Part shown: positions 55,834-64,000 of the stretch, one piece after another | Position numbering within the stretch: position 1 is the stretch's first letter | How the letters are laid out: every line of letters starts with the position of its first letter | DNA from: Perkinsus olseni | Lineage: Eukaryota > Perkinsozoa > Perkinsida > Perkinsidae | Length of the DNA stretch: 64,000 bases | NCBI GenBank assembly: GCA_013115135.1 | Contig: JABANP010000117.1 | Span: forward strand, 1 to 64,000 | Reading direction: 5' to 3' | Position numbers and translations under genes: made by a program | The notes under the pieces: model-generated | What the model was told of the DNA's origin: nothing | Database searches by the model: none | What the model saw: the letters and a program-made list of their open reading frames with translations, nothing else

Positions 55834-56426
55834 CTGAAGGGAGAACAGCCGTCCAGGACGGAAGGGTACTAGGGAGGAGCACCAGTTGGGCCCGTTGGTC
55901 GCCTAATGAGAACCGTCGGGGGTCCGGTTGAAATGCCGGTTGAACATGGTTGGCGAACAACATCAACCTGGGATACGTTGTGGAAGAATCTTGCGCAGCC
56001 AGATGATGGTCGAAAATACCGGAGCCAGGAATCGAACCGGGGACCTATCGATAGGAAAGTGAAGATCTAATGAGAAAGCAAGTGAGTGGCCGCTGCTCGG
56101 CTCGGGGCTCGCTATATGGGTCCCATTTCCTCGTCTGCTTGGTTGTATATCCCGTCGGCCGGATCTTCACTGTGTGTACGCCGCATCTTAGGTCGAAGGT
56201 TGATGACGGCGGAACATCGTATCTTTGTAGCTGCACGGAGTTACCAGTCGGATTCGTACTCGCGTTCATGCGTTCGGTTGTTCGTATGGCGTTCCTTGCA
56301 GGGTCGGGGCCGACAGCGGCCTCCTCAGCATCGTCTATATAACGGGAGGTCACCCCTGTCTGAGAATCTGTCAAAAGATACCGTCCCTCCTTCCACCTGC
56401 TTTCGAGTTCAGTTTGTGTTCCCCCT
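55834..56426. other. Divergent spacer with a tRNA-like relic
   Basis: No supported gene. Read on the minus strand, about 56010-56065 has a tRNA-like T arm and B box (GGTCCCCGGTTCGATTCCTGG), the same type as at 24645 and 24832. The stretch must include the promoter of the GYF gene. Confidence 0.45.
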
Positions 56427-57365
56427 ATGGGACAAGATCAATCTTCTCCCAGCGATGCCAGCAGTGGTACTCAGACCAACGGTGACACTTCCTCCGAGCC
56501 CAGCAAGGCACCCCCGACCGCTGCCCCGGCAGCCAAGCAGCAGGGTCCGTCGTATCAAGCGGCATTAGCCGCTCTACAGCAGACTCAGCAAGCTCCCAGC
56601 AAGGCCACTGAGGCTTCGAGCTCCGGTGAGACCACCTTCCACAGACTAACGGAAGCGGAGCTAGACAAGCTGGTGTACGCTCAAAAGAACGACGACATCG
56701 ACATCTACGACACTAGCATCAATCGAGAGTTGAAAGCCCTACTGCTGAGCATCAACGATAACAGTACTTCCACCGGTTCTAGGAGCGCTGCCTCGGCGAC
56801 GGCGTTGGGTGGTGGAAGAGGTCAGAGGAAAGAGCTGTCAGCGAACGCAGCGGAGTTCATCCCCGGCCAGTTTTATGGCTCGTCGAGTATGTCGTCGTCG
56901 GCCGCTGCGGCTGCGAGGGCGGTTGCGACTCAGCAGGAGATGCGGGCTCAGGCGGAGAGGGACTACGAGGAATGGACGAAGAAAAACGCCGCTAAGCAGG
57001 AAGAGATTGCGAAGAAGTTGTCCTTGCAGCAGAGGGTGGAGGCGATCACCAGAGCGTCTAATGCGATACCTGCGGGCCACAAGCTTTGGCGGTACAAGGA
57101 CCCTCGGGGTGTCGAGCGGGGACCGTTCACGTTTGGGGAGATGCGGAATTGGTATGAGAAGGGTTACTTCACGCACGACCTGGAGATTACTATTAGGGAA
57201 GGAGGCCCTTTCATCAGGCTGGGGGAGCTCTATGGTCCGGGCCATCAACCATTCTCGACTAAATTGAGCGAAGCTCAGGTCATCGTCACCTGTGCTGCAC
57301 TGATCTCGAGTAGGGCTCGAAGGAGTGCTCAAGGGCCGGCAACATCATCTGCTCCCCGATCGTGA
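56427..57365 (+). CDS. GYF-domain protein with a PAM2-like motif
   Basis: A single-exon frame of 312 residues from the ATG at 56427. The first 60 residues are Ser/Gln/Pro/Ala-rich and probably disordered. Residues about 135-147 (KELSANAAEFIPG) fit the PAM2 consensus L-x-x-x-A-x-E-F-x-P, which binds the MLLE domain of poly(A)-binding protein. A charged helix (EEWTKKNAAKQEEIAKKL) comes next. Residues about 220-275 are a GYF domain: LWRYKDPRGVERGPFTFGEM, then NWYEKGYFTHDLEI, ending RLGELYGPGHQPF. GYF domains bind Pro-rich peptides. The combination resembles GIGYF-type translational repressors, though it is much shorter. The last 35 residues are Ala/Ser/Arg-rich and might reflect an unspliced intron near 57290. 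Confidence 0.82.
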   Translation: MGQDQSSPSDASSGTQTNGDTSSEPSKAPPTAAPAAKQQGPSYQAALAALQQTQQAPSKATEASSSGETTFHRLTEAELDKLVYAQKNDDIDIYDTSINRELKALLLSINDNSTSTGSRSAASATALGGGRGQRKELSANAAEFIPGQFYGSSSMSSSAAAAARAVATQQEMRAQAERDYEEWTKKNAAKQEEIAKKLSLQQRVEAITRASNAIPAGHKLWRYKDPRGVERGPFTFGEMRNWYEKGYFTHDLEITIREGGPFIRLGELYGPGHQPFSTKLSEAQVIVTCAALISSRARRSAQGPATSSAPRS

Positions 57366-57622
57366 GATGGCTGGTCGAACTTTATCCGAAACTTGGTCGT
57401 GATTGTGGTGGTCATTGTGGTTGTGGAGGAAGAGGTTTGTGTGGATTCTGTGTACTATCTGATGGCATCATCATCAAGAGTCATCATCACCATCGCTGTC
57501 GTCGTCTGTCTTTAATAATAGCATTATAGCATCTTTAGCGTTCTATATACTAATCCGACTACCAGACTATGCTGTTGTGTTAATTTAGTGGACACAGGGC
57601 TCGTCAGGCTTCTGCCTTTTCC

Positions 57623-59568
57623 ATGCCCACCAGTGCTCGGCAGGGCTGGGGCGATGAACTCACGACCGCTCAAATAGAGGCCTACTTAGCCGATGAGGTA
57701 AGAGGAAGGTGTTTATCGAGCGCATCGTGTGAGCGGGTCTTATCCTAACTTCAACTGGGCGTCTGGATTGATCTGTTACCGCTGAGTTCTTCTAGGCAGG
57801 TCTCGATCCCGGCCTATAACGCCCATTTGCAGCGAAAAGTTGGTATCGTGACATCAGCATTGAGGGCGTACCTCAAGAGCTATCATCGCGACGGTAGTGA
57901 CGACCATGCCGAGGCGACATCGTTCCTGTGGCCTGAGGAGAAGAAGGAAGGTGCGCTACACTCACCAGCGCTACGTTTTAGCTTCGTGGAGAGTGCTTGG
58001 GTGTAGGTGTCCTGGGGTGTGCTAAGAGGAGCTGCATGGGTGTATTGGAACGACTACCGTACTTGATGGAAGTCACTTGGGGGGTGGCTACGCCCAAGGG
58101 TTTCGGCGACTGTTGCCACGTGAGGAGGAAGCCGAGGCCTTCGGAGGAGAGTACTATGGAGAAGGTAGAGGTGACGGTCATCAGGATGGTGTCGACTGAG
58201 TCAGGGTCAGGTCACCGTTCTGAGATCGGAGGCTTTCCACTACCGCTCGCTGTGCGTGTTGCACATAGTGCCAGGCACCGAGGGCGACTTGGTCCTCGAG
58301 GAGCTAGTGGGAAGGGAGGAGGTGGGAGGAGTGCTGAGGGGCCTCCCTTGCGACTGGTGTGCGCAGGCAGTGAGAGAAACGTCGAAGCTGCTGAGTCGAG
58401 TGTATCACCCGGTTATCGTCCAGTGTATGCCGCAGGTGAGTATAAAGTAAGGCGGGTGTAATTGGAATGGTTTGAATTAGATACGGAAACATCTGGCTGG
58501 AGTCGAGGGGAAGGCGTCGATCATTCTGTGCCCCAACGCTGGGGAGATGCTCATCACTGTTCACTTGGAGAAGGGAGTGGCAGAGACAGTCCCTGAGGTA
58601 AGGCTTATGGTATCCTGGGTCATCTCTGAGGTAATGGGAATGCTCCTGCCGTAGCTATGAGGTCGCGGGTTCAATTCCTGGGACAAGCATTTACTGGGCG
58701 TGTTGGCATCATCAAGGCTGACCCGGCAACGTGATCTACATTGGCGCAGTGAATGGATAGTTTCAGACGGGGCGGCTGAACGGATTATCTGACTAACTTG
58801 TTTTCTCTTGTGATTGATTCGGGTCGAATAAAGTCTCGGCGGGGCAGGCACTGTCTCTGTCTCAGGGCTCACTGCAGGCTGCAGTACAGTCGTCCTCGGC
58901 TGAGCTTAAGCGAGTGGTCGTCGACGTTATCGGGAATGGCAAGAGGACACGGCTGGTCTCCACCACTTCCGAGGCGGGCTGCAATGGCACGCTGAGCCGG
59001 TCGGGTGATGAGTTGTGTCATGGTCGAAGCAGTGAGCGGGACTCGCGGCGCTCGAGAAAGGTGAGGGGAATCTTACCGTTTTTAGTATCTTCAGCGGTTT
59101 CGGAAGATACCTGGGCGAGCGAGACGTTAGTTCAGATCCGCGATGCATTCGTCACCGAGTGTTACCATCTCGATGGTCTGCAATCGGATATCCGACTGAG
59201 GTTCAAGGATGGCTTCAGAGCAGTGGTCAATCCCGCCGTTGAGAGTCAGAAGCTCAATTGGATGGTAACTGGGCTACTGGTAGGGCCTTGCGATGGACAG
59301 TGTGTGTTTCCTTTAGGTTCGTACTGCAATTAAGTGTCTGTCTCTTCTGCCAGTCCGTGGTCGCCGTCAGCTACTTGAGATCCCCCGTGGTACTAGTCTG
59401 TACACTGTCGCCCTCGGGAGCCTTTTCGACGGTAAGTTGGTGTATTACCTGTGTCGTCACTGTATTCCGCATAACCGAGGCGCATTCTCTGGCGGCTTGG
59501 CCATAGGGCTAGCCTTGCTGCTCGTTCATTGCGCTATAGTGAAGTACAGCGAGGCATCATTCTCGTAA
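57623..59568 (+). CDS. Multi-exon protein of unknown function with a C-terminal membrane segment
   Basis: Exon-like text on the + strand begins at the ATG at 57623 (MPTSARQGWGDELTTAQIEA). It continues with VSIPAYNAHLQRKVGIVTSA (about 57800), FHYRSLCVLHIVPGTEGDLV (about 58236), and GKASIILCPNAGEMLITVHL (about 58510). Then come ALSLSQGSLQAAVQSSSAEL (about 58850) and TLVQIRDAFVTECYHLDGLQ (about 59130). The last exon (from 59480, after a donor at 59413-59416) encodes FSGGLAIGLALLLVHCAIVK, a membrane helix, and ends with TAA at 59566-59568. No family was recognised. The layout suggests a tail-anchored or single-span protein. A tRNA-like relic (B box 58667-58679) lies in one intron. Exon joints are partly inferred. 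Confidence 0.5.
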
Positions 59569-60885
59569 GAGGTTGTCTCGAGTCGGCCGCCTCTTCATGC
59601 CTCTGTTGTTATAATCCATCGTAGCAGCTTCATTGTTATGCAAGCGGTTTGGTGTCCCCTGCGGGAAGTTCGTGAGTCTGTTCTGTTCGTGGGTGGCCAT
59701 ACGCGTTGACCCGTCCGGTTCTAGAGCGTCGATTAAGACTCTGACTGCGCGTCGTGATGGTTTGCGCTCAGATACCGTGTGCGTAGTCGAAGGGCACAAG
59801 GGTAAGGTTGCTGCTGCATGGGGTAAATTAAGATTGAATTCGTTGGAGGGCAAGGTGAAGACCGTAAGGGGATGTCCTTCGAGTAAAATAGGAGTGCTCA
59901 GGGAGCATGAATTCGACATGGTAAGCAACGGCTATTGACTTGAGGAGCGCTGTGGCTATTCTGATATCTCCTGCTGGTACGTGCACCTTCGCGAGGTGAT
60001 CGTCGCGGGCAAGTGGCTGGTAAGCGGGTGTGCTTCAGACGGTTGTGGCGGTTCAAGGCAACGGTATCGGAGATGAAGTTCGTAACTACCTGAGTACAGT
60101 ACCCTGCATAATGTACATTAGTGAATACAGCGCAGCAGTAAGGCGTGACATAAGGTGCTACGAAACCCTGTGGGACACGACTTGTTCCGTCCGTTAGGTG
60201 GAGTAGCCGACTTTTGCGTTGCAGGTTGCTGAGCATATCCCACAGAGTTCTGGACTTGGGCTTGTTCGACTTCCTGCCCTTTGACGAGTCTGTTGAGTGC
60301 TGCGTAGTGATGTTGAGGCGTGACGTGGTATGATGCTGATTAATCTGTGTGGCAATTCTTCTATTCGAATTTTCGCGGCGCCCGACCAGTGATGCTGGGC
60401 GATCGTATTAGTCGTCATGGTAGCAATAATCCCATGACCTAGCTTTGTAGGATGCTGCTATGCTGTCTTCCGGGCAGCGGAATTGCAATTTTTTTAGTAA
60501 CGTTTTTCTGTTGCTCCTTGTGTTTTTGGTTGGGTGGGCTGGGCGGAGGAACGTACGTAAAATGTTTGTTCATAGTTGGATTGACAGACCGACTCAACGA
60601 ACCCTGACCAACAGTTGCGCCTAGAGCGCATTAGACACCCCCACTAAGATGCTGTAGGTTCGCCCCTCCCGCGTTCCCGGCATGCATCGCTGTCTCCTTT
60701 TTTGAGTGGCAGCAGGGTGAATCTGACCTCAATGAGGGTGGCCTACGAGCTTTAAAGAGTTTCGCCCAGATAATCCACGCGCTACTAGCTTTTCGATTAT
60801 CGTGCAACCTCTTCTGCGTTTGTATCCTGGAGAGCTTACCGCAGTGATGCTATGGGTGTTATCGTCCAGTACTGTATTTTAGCTA
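59569..60885. other. Spacer of 1.3 kb
   Basis: No gene can be supported. A + frame at about 59640-59938 is open for 100 codons but lacks an ATG in frame and has no recognisable content. T-rich tracts at about 60490 and 60697 carry no clear structure. Confidence 0.4.
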
Positions 60886-62543
60886 ATGAACAGTGTCATC
60901 TACGGTTGGATAACAGCGCCGATACTTCTATATTTTGCTGGCCTGCTACCACGAGTGGCCTTCGCCATGCTCGTTGGGTTCATTGGATTCCTCTGGCTGT
61001 GGTTCATCCCCAAGTAATATTACGCATCGCTTGTCGCTGGTGGCGGCGGAGATGTACTCGAATGGTGCCGTGGTACCTTCGGGGCGCATCCAGCTTGGGA
61101 GTTGCTACTCAGGCTGGTGGCTGTTGTGATCAATTCTCATCTATTGGGTCGGGGAAATGGGAGGGAAAGTTAGCTCACTGTGGCAGGTACAAGATGGAGA
61201 AGAATCTTGAGCGTGGAGGCGACTGGCGTCCATCGACCAAAAGGGAGGGGAAGTATGTTGATGTTGACGGCTATAAGACCCACGTAGGAGGAGTCTTCGG
61301 TCGTACGCCAATAAAAGAAGTTGGTATCTTTGCCACTCGTGATCTATTAGCTCGAGTTACTATAACGCTAGGACGCTGTCTTCCTTCGGGCCTGTAAGAA
61401 AGCTTCATTCTCTGGCAGGTGTATGAGATAGTGCCGGACCTAGTGGAGTGCAAGGGGGCTATTGTTTTGATCGCCGGTGTTGGAAGTGACGGCACCTTCT
61501 TTCCCTCGAGACGAGATACTCAATCGACTCCAAAATGAAGGCTACCAGCTACTTTTGATTGACTTGTGGGGCAGAGGTTTCTCTGATTGTCCTCAAAGCG
61601 GTAAGACGGGGGAAATTGTGCCTTTTGAATTCGGGAACCCGGCTGAGCCTCAGGCGGCCGTTGGCCTTTTCTGTAGCATCCGAAGTTGCTCTGCTTCCAG
61701 GTCGCTATGACGCCTCCCGTTACTCTAAGCAAATTATGACGGTAGTCGACAAGTTGGTGCCGTCCGATCGCCCCGTTTATTTGTTGGGTATGTCCCTCGG
61801 GGGATGCGTGGTGGCCCACTGCGCTGCCGCCAACCCTGGCAGAATCAATGGTGATAATGTTGATGGTGGTCAGTCTCGGCTCCCCTCAACTTTGCTGCTC
61901 AGGCGTTCTCGCGATTTGTCCTGCGGGATGTGGCCTGGGTAAATTGGAAGAGTGGTTCCTCCCTATAATTAAGAAGGCGAGGTCGCCGTTCTCCGATATC
62001 CTGGGCGTTCTGGCTGAGGTTATCAGCTATGAGCTTTTCTTTGACCCTGAGAGGTTCCCCAAGATTCACGAGGATACTATGATCGATTGGATGTACAATC
62101 CAGCCTTCTTCCGAGCCTACACCAACACCCTCAAGGACTTCCCACTGGAGGATGGACTAATACGATATCTTCCAGAGGTAGGCGGGCCGGTCGGTTCAGT
62201 AGTCGGATGCTCAACTCGGCGGGCCACTGGTTCCTCTGCTTTCTGCCGAGCCGCGGACGAGGGGTAGTTGAGGAACTTCTGAAGTCTAGCATGTGGTGAT
62301 TATGAAGGCTATCGTATATGCCCCTTTCAGGTGAAGTGCCCCGTCCGTGTCCTTCTGGCGGGTGACGATGGAACGGTTGACACCTCGAAGGTTGCGCAGT
62401 TCTTGGACACTCTTGAGGGGTCCATGAAGTTGTCTTATAGAATCATTCCCAAACAACCCCACGACTTGGTCCTCACTGCTCCTAATGAGGTCACTGATGA
62501 GATGCTCCAATTGGTAAAGGGCACTTCCACCAGTAGCGACTGA
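60886..62543 (+). CDS. Membrane-anchored alpha/beta hydrolase, with one apparent base insertion
   Basis: The ATG at 60886-60888 begins an exon with a hydrophobic anchor (MNSVIYGWITAPILLYFAGL ... AFAMLVGFIGFLWLWFIPK). Later exons give KYVDVDGYKTHVGG, then GAIVLIAGVGSDGTFF, GYQLLLIDLWGRGFSDCP, YDASRYSKQIMTVVDKLV, and the nucleophile elbow YLLGMSLGGCVVAH (G-x-S-x-G). The catalytic Asp is probably in LAGDDGTVDTSKV (about 62360) and the His in PKQPHDLVLTAP (about 62455). The stop is at 62541-62543. Between VGSDGTFF and RDEILNRL the frame needs removal of one base (near 61503-61510). A second frame change near 61850 may be a further insertion or a very short intron. The substrate is unknown: esterases, lipases and epoxide hydrolases share this fold. 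Confidence 0.75.
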
Positions 62544-62993
62544 AGCTATTTGTATTTATTCTCTGTTCAGTCAAGTTTCTTGAAGGCGGTGATGTGTCGT
62601 GTTGTGGAAGACGAGAAATTGGAAATCTCGCTCTCTTGCGTTGTCTTGCCGATCTCCTAACGGCGTCTTGACCGGAGCAAGATGAGTGTTCCCGAATCCT
62701 CGTCTTGAGACTGTCTCTGCTGAAACTCCAGGCTCTCCGGCAACCTTAATCGCCCAAGTTATCCGTTCCCCCCTACCGGAATTAGGCTTGGGTACCCTCG
62801 ATTCACTCTTCCTGTATCTGCATCGAGCGCCCTGTGGACTGAGCGTCAAGTTAGTAACAGTAACTTAGTAGCGCCTTCGCGTGTCAGTTGCTGCGCGGGG
62901 CTGAGAATCGTCTCTTCGGCGTCCAACACAGCTGAAGGTGGGACGAGTTTTGTCCTAGTTCATCATCATCTTCCTCCTCCTGCCACTCTAACC

Positions 62994-64000
62994 ATGCTTA
63001 CACGTTGCATGCCCAGACTCCAAACCGTCGCCGCCGCTGGCTTCCATAAAATGAAGTTCAGGACCTTCCCGCCAGCCAGGGTTGCCATCACCGGAGCGCG
63101 AGGATCCGTTGGCACCAATTTGGCATTCAGGGTTGCTATGGGAGATATGCTCGGTAGTAGGGGTATCTTTTTCTGAACGGAGAGCCAATAAAATCTTCGC
63201 TGTGCGCGAGTAGGTATCTTATAATTCACTTCAGGTGTGAATCAGCCAGTGATACTCCACCTGTATTCTAGAGATCGCGAAGCCCTCCGCGGTTTGGTGC
63301 TCGAATTGGAAGATACCTGTGCCCCTCTCCTCGCCAAGGTCGTTGCCACCGACAATTACGAGGAGGCATTCGGCGACGCTGATTATGCCTGTTTGGTCGG
63401 CTCACCCCCTCGTCAGGCTGGTGAGAGGGAAGGGCTACTATGGCTTGGATTTCAGCCATCACCTCGAAATTATTCTGATCGCTCGCCTCTGCCAATGGGA
63501 AGCGTAGTGGCGGTCTATGGCAGGTATGGAGCGTTCTGATTTGCTGCAAATCTCGGGAGCACTGTTCAAGCAGGAGGGAACGGTCCTCGCGGGAAGTGGC
63601 CAACAAGGACTGCAAGGTGGTTGTTGTCGGCAATCCTGCCAACACCAACGCTCTCATCGCGGCTTCCAACTCTAAGTAAGACACTCGAACGGGAAGAGAA
63701 GCACATTAGTTTCGCAACAGAGTAGTCGCCTCATTGCTCTTGCGGCTGCCTGCTCGACAGAACTGCGACGAAAGTGGGGATTGTTACTGATAAGAGCGAC
63801 GGGCCGACCCACTCCTTTCTGAAGAAGCCGCCATCGCTCGCATCGTTGATTATTACACTGTCTTCAGCCCTCCCGAACTGTGCCATTTCCCCGCCTCAGA
63901 CACGTCCCTGCTGAGAACTTCACGGCTATGACTCGACTCGACCATAACAGAGGCCTCCTGCAGCTCGCCCATTGCATCAATGCCCATCATGAGGGTCTGG
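62994..64000 (+). CDS. Malate dehydrogenase with an N-terminal extension, cut by the window end
   Basis: It interconverts malate and oxaloacetate with NAD(H). Exons are 62994-63153, 63235-63420, 63524-63675 and 63900 onward, with introns of 81, 103 and 224 bases. The first 25 residues (MLTRCMPRLQTVAAAGFHKM) look like a mitochondrial presequence. The Rossmann motif ITGARGSVGTNLAFRVA follows, then QPVILHLYSRDREALRG, VLELEDTCAPLLAKVVATDN, and DADYACLVGSPPRQAGMERS. Next are VVVVGNPANTNALIAASNSK and ENFTAMTRLDHNRGLLQLA, all in the order of the cytosolic-type MDH family. In exon 3 one extra base (near 63585-63592, in a GCGGG run) breaks the frame between EGTVLA and EVANKD. The catalytic His part lies beyond the window. 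Confidence 0.9.

Noticed and set aside
1..64000. CRISPR arrays, bacterial operons, rRNA genes, phage
   Set aside because: Spliced genes, tRNA-Gln of eukaryotic type and LTR retroelements show eukaryotic nuclear DNA. No direct-repeat/spacer array or rRNA was seen.

Overview
The window reads as nuclear DNA of a protist with very short introns, most likely an alveolate close to Perkinsus. This is inferred from intron-dense genes with GT-AG introns of about 45-55 bases, decayed BEL/Pao-like and Ty3/Gypsy-like retroelements, a flagellar axoneme gene (SPAG16/PF20) and a tandem tRNA-Gln array. No marker gene fixes the species, and all names rest on protein motifs read by eye.

Layout. Bases 1-17,522 are a graveyard of mobile DNA. 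A BEL/Pao-like pol runs on + (1-5005) and is followed, unusually, by a gag-like ORF (5359-6995). Next comes a minus-strand Gypsy-like element (gag 12575-11101, protease-RT 10206-8547). It is interrupted by an 878-bp DNA element with an 8-bp target duplication (10215-11092). A second, inverted copy of that element (7611-8546) lies at the RT end. A second minus-strand Pao-like pol (17522-14427) ends in an integrase that carries a C-terminal CW-type zinc finger.

Bases 18,539-64,000 are host genes. On + lie a large CPSF160/Cft1-like gene (18539-30217) and a tiny metallothionein-like gene (31440-31634). A mitochondrial-targeted protein of unknown role (minus, 33222-32233) is followed by a seven-exon ubiquilin (+). 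On minus come an unknown Cys-containing gene and a serine carboxypeptidase (39507-36922). A 17-copy tandem array of tRNA-Gln genes (40615-42790) separates the carboxypeptidase from a pepsin-like aspartic protease (minus, 44695-42958). Then follow an FKBP/TPR immunophilin (minus, 48768-45394), SPAG16/PF20 (minus, 52987-48889) and a probable coiled-coil gene (minus). On + the window closes with a GYF-domain protein with a PAM2-like motif, an unknown protein with a C-terminal membrane segment, a membrane-anchored alpha/beta hydrolase, and a malate dehydrogenase cut by the window end.

How the genes relate. Neighbours do not form one pathway. CPSF160 (mRNA 3' processing) and the GYF/PAM2 protein (possible poly(A)-binding-protein partner) both touch mRNA metabolism. 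The carboxypeptidase and aspartic protease are a secretory/lysosomal protease pair on either side of the tRNA array. Ubiquilin and the FKBP/TPR protein concern protein quality control. Three conserved host genes (carboxypeptidase, hydrolase, malate dehydrogenase) each carry an apparent one-base insertion inside a conserved stretch, which may be assembly error. Most multi-exon gene models give only outer limits; full exon chains were resolved for ubiquilin and for the visible part of malate dehydrogenase.
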